The translations under genes and the position numbers were made by a program. A stretch of 64,000 nucleotides of DNA from contig CBDDFV010000002.1 in assembly GCA_965227335.1 (NCBI GenBank), forward strand, positions 62,001 through 126,000, read 5' to 3'. Shown here one piece after another: positions 51,948 through 60,629 of this stretch (positions are counted from its first letter, which is position 1; each line of letters begins with the position of its first letter). This DNA is from CBDDFV01 sp965227335. Its GTDB lineage: Bacteria; Planctomycetota; Phycisphaerae; Phycisphaerales; SM1A02. Below the pieces are notes generated by a model. It was not told the DNA's origin, did no database searches, and worked only from the letters and a program-made list of their open reading frames with translations.

Positions 51948-52895
51948 CTACACCCGCTTCAACATCTCCAGCATCCGCACGGGCGACTCGCCCTGGCCGG
52001 TTCGACTGCTCAGCCGCGCGGCTTCGCAGAGGGCGACCAGGCGCGGGGCGTCGGGGGGCGGGTCGGCGGCGTCGACGTGGTCGAGCACGCGCCGGATGTG
52101 GTCGCCGATCAGCGTGGCGAGGTCGCCGGCGGCCTTCTCGTTGCGATGACCGTCGATCTGCTCGCCCTCCGGACTGATCCACTCGAAGCCGCGATCGTCG
52201 ATGCGCAACGCGCCCGCCTCGCCGAGAATCGTCACGCCGCGAAACCAGCCGCCCGCGGCGTCGGAGACCGTGATCGACGCGGCCCGCTGGTCAGCGAAGC
52301 GCATCGTCATCGCCATATGGCCGCGGAGGCCGGCGAGGGCGTCGGGGGTGGGTCCGGGGGCGAGGACGGCGTCGATGGAATCCGCCGCGCCGCAGAGTTT
52401 CTCGATGATGTCCATGGCGTCGTAGAGCCGGGCGTACAGGGCGCCGTGCGGACGCGCGCTCCGCATGGCGACGGTGACGCACTGGACCTCGCCGAAGGCC
52501 TCGATCGAATCCATCGCCGCGCGATAGCCGGGACTGCGGCGCATGAGGGGCGTGACGCGGGCGGCGGCGGCGGCGTCGGGGTCCGCGACGACTTCGCCAA
52601 ACGCCCCGAGCATCGGCGCGCATGTGAGCGTCGGGATCTTCCGCTCCCGGATCAGGGTCATCTCGTCCGGCGTGAGGACGTCCGTCCCGGCGAGCCACAG
52701 GAGGTCGAAGTCGTCGGCGAGAGCCTCGCGGAGATCGCCGGCGCGCGGGGCGTCGCCGAGCGCGTCGGCGAGCCGGGTCGCGGCGTCGGGGGAGCGGGCG
52801 ACGACCGCCGCGACCTGCGCATCCGCCGCCTGCAGGACATCACGCGCCAGGTCGGCGTGCTCAGGGGTTCCCCAGATGACGATCCGTCGTTCCAT
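51948..52895 (-). CDS. Gfo/Idh/MocA-like oxidoreductase
   Basis: The product is 315 residues. The N-terminal half has a Rossmann-like strand/helix order (RRIVIWGTPEHADLARDVLQ, then VAAVVARSPDAATRLADALG and DFDLLWLAGTDVLTPDEMTL), but the usual GxGxxG is replaced by GTPEHA, so cofactor binding is uncertain. The C-terminal half (MDSIEAFGEVQCVTVAMRSA through FRGVTILGEAGALRIDDRGF) follows the Gfo/Idh/MocA dimerisation domain. An E-K-P-like catalytic lysine is not visible (TLTCAPMLGAF occupies that place), so it may be a degenerate member. AAGGA seven bases before ATG 52895 fixes the start; it is adjacent to and divergent from rnpB. Confidence 0.7.
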   Translation of the reverse strand: MERRIVIWGTPEHADLARDVLQAADAQVAAVVARSPDAATRLADALGDAPRAGDLREALADDFDLLWLAGTDVLTPDEMTLIRERKIPTLTCAPMLGAFGEVVADPDAAAAARVTPLMRRSPGYRAAMDSIEAFGEVQCVTVAMRSARPHGALYARLYDAMDIIEKLCGAADSIDAVLAPGPTPDALAGLRGHMAMTMRFADQRAASITVSDAAGGWFRGVTILGEAGALRIDDRGFEWISPEGEQIDGHRNEKAAGDLATLIGDHIRRVLDHVDAADPPPDAPRLVALCEAARLSSRTGQGESPVRMLEMLKRV

Positions 52896-52978
52896 CAGTC
52901 GATCCTTCGGAGGAGGCGGAGTATACCGGAGGCGTCCGACGGATCGAGCGGAATGACGCGTGCGATCGCAAGAGCGCC

Positions 52979-52984
52979 TAGAAT
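52979..52984 (+). promoter_or_regulatory. -10 element of rnpB
   Basis: TAGAAT lies six bases before the first base of the RNase P RNA P1 stem, the expected distance to the transcription start. No strong -35 is visible. Confidence 0.5.
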
Positions 52985-52990
52985 CCATTT

Positions 52991-53393
<403 letters not shown>

Positions 53394-53403
53394 CGACACT
53401 GAA

Positions 53404-53441
53404 CGCCCCCGCCGGTGATGATCGGCGGGGGCGGCCTTTTT
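53404..53441 (+). terminator. rnpB terminator
   Basis: CGCCCCCGCCG (53404-53414) pairs with CGGCGGGGGCG (53423-53433), followed by GCC and five T (53437-53441). Confidence 0.85.
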
Positions 53442-53487
53442 CAGGGGGCTGTCTTGTCGAGGGACTGGGCTTCGCCGCGGCGCTCGT

Positions 53488-55113
53488 TCAGCCCGTCCAG
53501 TTCGCGAGGATGATCGCAAGATCGCCGGGACCGACCTGGTGGTCGTCGTCGAGATCGGCGGGGCACGCCGGGCACGGACCCCACGCGGCGAGAACCACCG
53601 CGAGATCCGCCGCGTCGATGTCGCCGTCGCCGTCCAGATCGCCGAGCGGCGCGGGTCCGACGGTGATCATCTCGGCGACCGAGGGCACGCCGCTGTCGTT
53701 CAGGATGAACAGCATGTACACGCCGGGCGGGGCGACGTTGGGGTTGTCGGTGATCGTCGCGGTCAGGCTCTCGTCGCCGCTCGTGAACGCCAGGTCCACG
53801 AGTCGCTGCTCGAAGTTCACCGAGTGCGTGACCGACGAGAGTTTCACGAGGACGACGGAATCGATCGAAGCGGCGTCGGGCGTGGTGATGTCGATTGATC
53901 CGCCCCAGACGGCGAGGCCGGGGGCCTTGGCGATGGTCGGGCGTTCGCCGCGATAAAGGTACGGCGGGTTGTAGATCTCGGTCCAGAAGGCGGAGTCGCC
54001 GCTGTCCTGACCCGCGACCAGAACGCGTCCATCGCGCAGGAGAACGGTCGTCGCGTGGTACATGCGGGGGTAGGCGTGCGGCGGGAGTTCGAGCCACGCA
54101 TCCGCGCCCGGCAGCAGAAGCTCCGGCGTATTGACCGGCGACTCGTAGAGGCCGTCCTGTCCGCCGCCCATGACGAGCACGGACTGATCAGGCAGGATGA
54201 GGGCGTCGGCATGCGCACGGCCGTGATTCAACGACGGTCCCGCCGTTCCCGTCGCCTCCGGGCCGCTGAGATCGATGATGTCGACCGCGGCGGAGGCCAC
54301 GTCGTTCTGGTAGCCCCCGAGCAGCAGGACGCGATCGTCCGGTCCGGGCAGCAGCACCGCGGTCCCCTGCCACCGCCACTGACTCGACTGGCCGATCGGC
54401 GTCCAGCCTTCGCCGAGTTCAAACGTGTGCATCGGGCGCTCGGGCCCGACGTGGGCGATGCGGCCGTCGGAGAGCAGGTGCATCCGCGCGTACAGGGCGA
54501 CATCGCGCTCGCCCTCCGGCACGATGGAGAGCCCTTCGCCGGGCGTGAACATCTCCATGACCACGTTGGTCTCGCAGGTGCGATCGAGCCCGGTGGTGAT
54601 GATGACGCGTCCGTCGCCGAGGGTCACGTTGGTCGGGTACCAGCGGCCGTCCTCCATCGTTTCGAGGAAGGTCCACATCTGGGTCTCGGGGTCGAACAGA
54701 TACGTCGTGTCGATGCCCTGGAACTGGCACTCATTGTCGTTGCCGCCCGTGACGTAGATCATCCCGTTGGCGAGATGGGAGTGCCCGGAGCAGAAGAGGT
54801 TCTCGTCGACGTCGACCTCGGTGAACGTGTCGGCGACGGGATCCCAGATGTACTCGCCGGAGCCCGGATACGAGTAGTGCAGGACGCGGCCGGTCGGGAG
54901 CATCGCGGCGTGGATGGCGATCGTCGGCCAGGGGCGGGCGACGTCCCACGCGCCGAATGTGGCGGGATCGCCGTCGAACGCGGCGGGCATGCGCGGCGCC
55001 TTCGCCCATTTCCACGGCGCGAGTTCATCGAAGTTGTCCACCACGTCGGATTCGCCCACGGGCGGGCAGACGGCGAGGTGAACGACGGCGACCATCATGA
55101 TCAGCGTGGACAT
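53488..55113 (-). CDS. Secreted galactose-oxidase-like copper-radical oxidase with C-terminal dockerin
   Basis: The product is 541 residues. A short N-terminal hydrophobic segment (TLIMMVAVVHLAVC) is likely the signal. Seven kelch-like blades make a galactose-oxidase/glyoxal-oxidase propeller followed by a DUF1929-type domain. Key copper-radical residues are all present: C108 (FCSGHSH) and Y159 (RWYPT) for the Cys-Tyr cofactor, axial Y352 with ligand H353 (RMYHATT), and H430 (VTHSVNF). These enzymes oxidise alcohols or aldehydes with O2 to give H2O2. A dockerin ends the protein (DLDGDGDIDAADLAVVLAAW, then DLDDDHQVGPGDLAIILANW). A glyoxal-oxidase or GlxA-like substrate range is likelier than galactose; not determined. 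Confidence 0.88.
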   Translation of the reverse strand: MSTLIMMVAVVHLAVCPPVGESDVVDNFDELAPWKWAKAPRMPAAFDGDPATFGAWDVARPWPTIAIHAAMLPTGRVLHYSYPGSGEYIWDPVADTFTEVDVDENLFCSGHSHLANGMIYVTGGNDNECQFQGIDTTYLFDPETQMWTFLETMEDGRWYPTNVTLGDGRVIITTGLDRTCETNVVMEMFTPGEGLSIVPEGERDVALYARMHLLSDGRIAHVGPERPMHTFELGEGWTPIGQSSQWRWQGTAVLLPGPDDRVLLLGGYQNDVASAAVDIIDLSGPEATGTAGPSLNHGRAHADALILPDQSVLVMGGGQDGLYESPVNTPELLLPGADAWLELPPHAYPRMYHATTVLLRDGRVLVAGQDSGDSAFWTEIYNPPYLYRGERPTIAKAPGLAVWGGSIDITTPDAASIDSVVLVKLSSVTHSVNFEQRLVDLAFTSGDESLTATITDNPNVAPPGVYMLFILNDSGVPSVAEMITVGPAPLGDLDGDGDIDAADLAVVLAAWGPCPACPADLDDDHQVGPGDLAIILANWTG

Positions 55114-55369
55114 GAGCGCTCCTCTCGATGGCGACCGCGAGAGGGCGAAGGCGCCGGCGGCCGCGCTGGATCCATCCGAAAGATAGACTTCCGCGAAGAC
55201 GGCGCGCGCCCCGAACCGCGGGAATCACCGTGAAAGCCGGGCGACCGGGCCTCAGGCTCCTCCCAGGCGGATCGGCGACGATCAACACGTCCCGCCGGCG
55301 GGCGGCGCGGCGTCGGACGCCGGGGATCGTCGTTCCCGATACGATGCGTCCGACGAAAGGAGCCGCCTC
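55114..55369. other. Divergent intergenic region
   Basis: These 256 bases separate the leftward copper oxidase from rightward tryptophan dioxygenase. No gene, strong hairpin or repeat is seen beyond the ribosome binding site of the dioxygenase (AAAGGAG, 55356-55362). Confidence 0.5.
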
Positions 55370-56152
55370 GTGTCGCTGACGTACTGGGAATACCTGAAGA
55401 TCGACGAACTGATCGATCTGCAGCAGCCGAAGTCCGATGGTCCGGAACATGATGAGATGCTGTTCATCATCATCCACCAGGTCTACGAGTTGTGGTTCAA
55501 GCAGATGCTCCACGAAGGCGACCGCCTGTGTGACCGGCTGACGGCGGGCGACGATTCATCCGTGGGCGCGACGATGGAGCGGATGCTGACGATCCTGAAG
55601 ACGATGGTCGCCCAGGTCGACATCCTCGAGACGATGACGCCGGTGTCGTTCACGTCCTTCCGGTCGTTCCTGGCCTCGTCGAGCGGATTCGAGTCGGCGC
55701 AGTTCCGCGAATTCGAGTTCATGTGCGGCTACAAGCGGGAGAAGATGCTGGCGCATCACGAGAATCACCCGTCGGCGTACGAAAAACTGAAGGAACGGTA
55801 CGCCGCGCCGTCGATCTACGACGCCTTTCTTCGCTTCCTCACCACGCGCGGCTACGACGTGCCGACCGATGCGCTGGAGCGGGATCTCACGGAGTCGGTC
55901 GGTGAGAACGCGGCGGTGCAGGACCTGCTCGTCAGGATCTACCACGAGGACCCGCCGGTGCGGAGCGTGTGCGAGTCGATCGTCGATCTCGACGAGGGCG
56001 TGCAGGAGTGGCGGTACCGACACGTGAAGATGGTGGAGCGGACGATCGGATTCAAGCGGGGCACGGGCGGTTCGCCGGGGGTTCCGTACCTGCAGAGCAC
56101 GCTGTTTCGTCCGTTCTTTCCTGATCTCTGGGCCATCCGCGTCCGGCTCTAG
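55370..56152 (+). CDS. kynA: Tryptophan 2,3-dioxygenase
   Basis: This 260-residue heme enzyme opens the tryptophan indole ring to N-formylkynurenine. LTYWEYLKIDELIDLQQP and HDEMLFIIIHQVYELWFKQM open it, and FTSFRSFLASSSGFESAQFR is the substrate-site helix. WRYRHVKMVERTIGFKRGTG carries the heme-ligand His, followed by GSPGVPYLQSTLFRPFFPDL at the C-terminus. The length is slightly shorter than human TDO, as in other bacteria. It starts at GTG 55370 with AAAGGAG at spacing seven. The MFS gene 18 bases downstream may be co-transcribed; other kynurenine-pathway genes are not in the window. Confidence 0.96.
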   Translation: MSLTYWEYLKIDELIDLQQPKSDGPEHDEMLFIIIHQVYELWFKQMLHEGDRLCDRLTAGDDSSVGATMERMLTILKTMVAQVDILETMTPVSFTSFRSFLASSSGFESAQFREFEFMCGYKREKMLAHHENHPSAYEKLKERYAAPSIYDAFLRFLTTRGYDVPTDALERDLTESVGENAAVQDLLVRIYHEDPPVRSVCESIVDLDEGVQEWRYRHVKMVERTIGFKRGTGGSPGVPYLQSTLFRPFFPDLWAIRVRL

Positions 56153-56170
56153 GACGAACTGATCTCCGCG

Positions 56171-57538
56171 ATGTCCGCACGCACCCACAACATCCTGAAA
56201 CGCGGATTCCTCTCGCTTATCGTCACGCAGTTCTTCGGGGCGGTGAACGACAACATCATCAAGAACGTGATGATCTTCATGGTCGTCGACGGGCTGTGGC
56301 GGGACGCGTTCGGCAATCTCGGCGGCCAGGGGGTGATCAGTCTGGCGTTCACGATCCCGTTCATTCTGCTGTCGGGCTACGCGGGGCAGTTCGCGGATCG
56401 ACGGAGCAAGCGGACGGTGTCGGTGCTCGTCAAGATTGCGGAGATCCCGATCTCGGTCATCGCCGCGCTCGGCTTCTTCACCGGGAATCTCTGGCTCACG
56501 ATGACGGCCCTGGTCATGCTGACGTGCCAGAGCACCTTCTTCGGGCCGGCGAAGTACGGCATGATCCCGGAGCTCGTGAATTCGGACGAACTCAGCCGCG
56601 CGAACGGCGCGATCAACATGCTGACGAACATCGCGGTGATCTTCGGCACGGTGCTGGCCGGGATCATCGCGGACCGGTACGCGCCGCAGAACGCGGGGGC
56701 GGACCCGATGCGATGGCTGCCCGGGGCCGCGATGATCGTGCTCGCGGTGCTCGGTCTGATCTCCGTCCTGTTCCTGCCGAAGCTCGAGGCGGGCGACCCG
56801 GGGCTTCAACGCGATCTCAATCCGTTCGGCGTCTACTGGCGGGCGCTCCGCGAGATGGCGGAGGGGCCGCTGATCATCGTCGCCCTCGCCTGGGGCTACT
56901 TCTATCTGCTCGGCGGACTCGCCCTGCTCATCCTGCCCGAGTACACGGTGATCCTGGGCGTCTCGCGTCAGCAGGCGGGGTACATCATGGGGGTGATGGG
57001 GATCTCGATTGCGATCGGGTGCGTCGCGGCGGGGCTGCTGTCCGGCCGCGCGATCCGCCCGCAACTGATCCCGTTCGGCGCGGGCGGCATCATCGTGTTC
57101 TTCGTCCTGCTCGGCGTCATCCCCCCCACCCTGACCAACGTGTACCTGTTCGTCTTCGGGGCCGGGATCGCGGCCGGGTTCTACATCATCCCCCTGCAGT
57201 CGCTGCTCCAGCACCTGTCGCCACGCGATGAGCGGGGACGCTTCCTCGGACTCGCCAACGCCATCTCGTTCAGCTTCCTCGCCGTCGCCGCCCTGCTCTT
57301 CGCGGTGCTGCAGCCGCTGTTCGCGAAGACGCAGCAGATGTTCCTCGTCAGCGCGGCGTTGATGATCATCGGCGCGATGGGCTTCTGGATCGCCATGCGG
57401 ATCCGGGGCTACGGCTTCGGGATCGTCGGCGGCGAGGTGGATGACCTCGCCGAAGTCGTCGTGAACTGCCCGGCGTGCGGATATCCGGTCAACGAACTGG
57501 GATGTCCGGAGTGCGGCTGGGATCGCTCGACGTCGTAA
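56171..57538 (+). CDS. MFS transporter (LplT-like) with C-terminal zinc-ribbon tail
   Basis: This 455-residue, 12-helix transporter is similar to LplT and the MFS domain of Aas-type acyltransferase fusions: GAVNDNIIKNVMIFMVVDGL, then FADRRSKRTVSVLVKIAEIP and CQSTFFGPAKYGMIPELVNS. LplT flips lysophospholipids. The last 35 residues form a zinc-ribbon: VVNCPACGYPVNELGCPECG, ending WDRSTS. Such a cytoplasmic metal-binding tail is not part of LplT and resembles the ribbons on several other membrane proteins in this window. It starts 18 bases after the tryptophan dioxygenase gene. Confidence 0.88.
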   Translation: MSARTHNILKRGFLSLIVTQFFGAVNDNIIKNVMIFMVVDGLWRDAFGNLGGQGVISLAFTIPFILLSGYAGQFADRRSKRTVSVLVKIAEIPISVIAALGFFTGNLWLTMTALVMLTCQSTFFGPAKYGMIPELVNSDELSRANGAINMLTNIAVIFGTVLAGIIADRYAPQNAGADPMRWLPGAAMIVLAVLGLISVLFLPKLEAGDPGLQRDLNPFGVYWRALREMAEGPLIIVALAWGYFYLLGGLALLILPEYTVILGVSRQQAGYIMGVMGISIAIGCVAAGLLSGRAIRPQLIPFGAGGIIVFFVLLGVIPPTLTNVYLFVFGAGIAAGFYIIPLQSLLQHLSPRDERGRFLGLANAISFSFLAVAALLFAVLQPLFAKTQQMFLVSAALMIIGAMGFWIAMRIRGYGFGIVGGEVDDLAEVVVNCPACGYPVNELGCPECGWDRSTS

Positions 57539-57583
57539 GACTCTGCCGCGATTTCTCCGACGACCGGCGCCGGTCGGATCCGA

Positions 57584-57589
57584 TATAGT
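57584..57589 (+). promoter_or_regulatory. Candidate -10 element
   Basis: TATAGT lies 60 bases upstream of the small secreted-protein gene at 57650. A clear -35 was not found at the right distance. Confidence 0.35.
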
Positions 57590-57649
57590 CCCCGGATCGC
57601 CGGACCCGCGCGCCTGTCGCGTCGCGCCGGCGTTTGAGGAGGGAATCGA

Positions 57650-58006
57650 ATGACCATGCCTGCCGCTCGCTTTGTGCGCGTGCATCTCGGACGCGCATCC
57701 GCTGTCTGCCTGATCATGTCGCTCTCGGGCGCATTGAACGCCCGGGGAGACGGCGTTGCGTACGTGTCACAGCAACGATCGGTCGAGGCGTCTGTGCTCG
57801 ATGTCAACTCGGGCTTCTTTGAGGACAGCCTCACGTCCCCGGGCTTCTCGCTGTTCAACGTCTTTCTCGAAGTGACGCCGCCGAGCCCGACAGTGGTCGG
57901 GCGGTCGACGCCGCAGATCTGGCTCAACTCCTTGGCGGATGGGGGCCCTGCTGAACCGGGAACGCTTCGGCGGCATGTCCTCAGTCCACCCGGCGGCGTA
58001 AACTGA
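57650..58006 (+). CDS. Short secreted protein, possibly truncated
   Basis: This 118-residue protein has a signal peptide (VCLIMSLSGALNARG) and a mature region beginning VAYVSQQRSVEASVLDVNSG. It contains SPGFSLFNVFLEVTPPSPTV and has no recognised domain. GGAGGGAATCGA before ATG 57650 is a good ribosome binding site. The mature region looks like the N-terminus of a larger exported beta-sandwich protein and ends in a low-complexity tail (GGPAEPGTLRRHVLSPPGGV) that looks out of frame with the rest, so it may be a truncated remnant. The cysteine desulfurase gene starts four bases after its stop. Confidence 0.6.
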   Translation: MTMPAARFVRVHLGRASAVCLIMSLSGALNARGDGVAYVSQQRSVEASVLDVNSGFFEDSLTSPGFSLFNVFLEVTPPSPTVVGRSTPQIWLNSLADGGPAEPGTLRRHVLSPPGGVN

Positions 58007-58010
58007 GGGC

Positions 58011-59183
58011 ATGCGGCCGATCTATCTCGACCACAACGCCACCACCCGTCCGGACGACGCCGTCGTCGAGGCGATGGCCGAGTCCCTCCGCGAGGGCTGG
58101 GCGAATCCGTCGAGCGTGCATCGGGCGGGGCAGGCGGTCCGGCATCGGATGGAACTGGCCCGGGAATCCGTCGCCGCGCTGCTGAACTGCCGGGGACGCG
58201 ACATCGTGTTCACCTCCGGCGGCTCCGAAGCGACCAACATGACGATGCGCAGCCTCGCGGATCAGCATCCGTCCCGACGCGTCATGGTCAGCACCAGGGC
58301 GGAGCACTCCGCCACCCGCGAGACGATCGAAGCCCTCGCCGCGACGCGCGGCGTCGAACCCGTCTGGCTCCCCCTCACCAAAGACGGCGTCGCCGATGTC
58401 GACGCCCTGCGCGACCTGCTCCGCGCGCGTGGCGACGAGATCCTGCTCGTCTCGGTGATGTGGGCGAACAACGAGGTCGGGGTGATCAGTCCGATCGACG
58501 AGATCGGGGCGCTCTGCCGCGAGCATGGGGTGCTGTTTCACACGGACGCCGTGCAGGCGATCGGGAAGCTGCCGATCGATCTCGCGGCGTCGCCGGTGGA
58601 TTTCGCGAGTCTTGCCGCGCACAAGTTCCAGGGGCCGAAGGGGATCGGGGCGTTGTACATCCGGCGGGGGTTGAAGCTCGCGCCGCAGATCACCGGCGGT
58701 CCGCACGAGCGCGATCGGCGGGGCGGAACCGAAAACACGCCCGGCATCGTCGGATTCGGCGTCGCGTGCGACCTCGCCGGGGAATGGCTGGCGGATCCGT
58801 CGAAGCTCGACGCGCAGGCTGGCCTTCGCGATCACCTGCAGATGAACCTCACCGAACGCTTCCCCGACGCGGTCGTGCACGGCCGGGACGCCCCGCGTCT
58901 GTGGACGACGCTGAACATCGGCTTTTCGCGTCTCGAAGCGGAGGCGATCCTGCTCGGGATGTCGGAGCGCGGCGTGTATGCGTCGGCCGGCGCCGCGTGT
59001 TCAAGCGGATCGCTGGAGCCGTCGCCGATTCTGCTGGCGATGGGCGTCCCGCCCGAGGTCGCGCACGGGTCGATCCGCCTCTCCATCGCGCGGCACACGA
59101 CGCGCGAGGAGATCGATGCGGCGTTGCCGGTGATCCGTGATGTGGTGTCGCGGCTGCGGGATGCGGTGGAGGCGGTGACTTAA
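58011..59183 (+). CDS. Cysteine desulfurase (NifS/IscS family)
   Basis: This 390-residue PLP enzyme supplies sulfur from cysteine for Fe-S clusters or tRNA thiolation. PIYLDHNATTRPDDAVVEAM opens it, followed by VFTSGGSEATNMTMRSL. Schiff-base lysine K205 is in SLAAHKFQGPKGIGALYIRR. RRGGTENTPGIVGFG, a His/Asp pair for PLP (HTDAVQAIGK), and the catalytic C330 in YASAGAACSSGSLEPSPILL complete it. It is group I by the loop around C330. No iscU or thiamine/MnmA genes are next to it, so the exact sulfur acceptor is open. Confidence 0.94.
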   Translation: MRPIYLDHNATTRPDDAVVEAMAESLREGWANPSSVHRAGQAVRHRMELARESVAALLNCRGRDIVFTSGGSEATNMTMRSLADQHPSRRVMVSTRAEHSATRETIEALAATRGVEPVWLPLTKDGVADVDALRDLLRARGDEILLVSVMWANNEVGVISPIDEIGALCREHGVLFHTDAVQAIGKLPIDLAASPVDFASLAAHKFQGPKGIGALYIRRGLKLAPQITGGPHERDRRGGTENTPGIVGFGVACDLAGEWLADPSKLDAQAGLRDHLQMNLTERFPDAVVHGRDAPRLWTTLNIGFSRLEAEAILLGMSERGVYASAGAACSSGSLEPSPILLAMGVPPEVAHGSIRLSIARHTTREEIDAALPVIRDVVSRLRDAVEAVT

Positions 59184-59199
59184 GGGAAGACGCGACGCC

Positions 59200-60522
<1,323 letters not shown>

Positions 60523-60572
60523 GGGGGCAGTGTAGACGGATCGGGCGGGAGAATCGTGGGGGTCCGCCGACG

Positions 60573-60604
60573 AAAAAACGCCGATCCCAGGCGGGGCCGG
60601 CGTT
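60573..60604 (-). terminator. Terminator of the cysteine-rich repeat gene
   Basis: On the minus strand AACGCCG (60604-60598) pairs with CGGCGTT (60583-60577) and runs into a T stretch (six T at 60578-60573). It lies 26 bases after the stop of the leftward gene. Confidence 0.8.
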
Positions 60605-60629
60605 CGGGGCTCATCGTGGATGGTCTGCT

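Noticed and set aside
55556..57685. Minus-strand open frame of about 700 codons
   Set aside because: Antisense to tryptophan dioxygenase and the MFS gene; Arg/Glu/Asp/His-rich with no domain.
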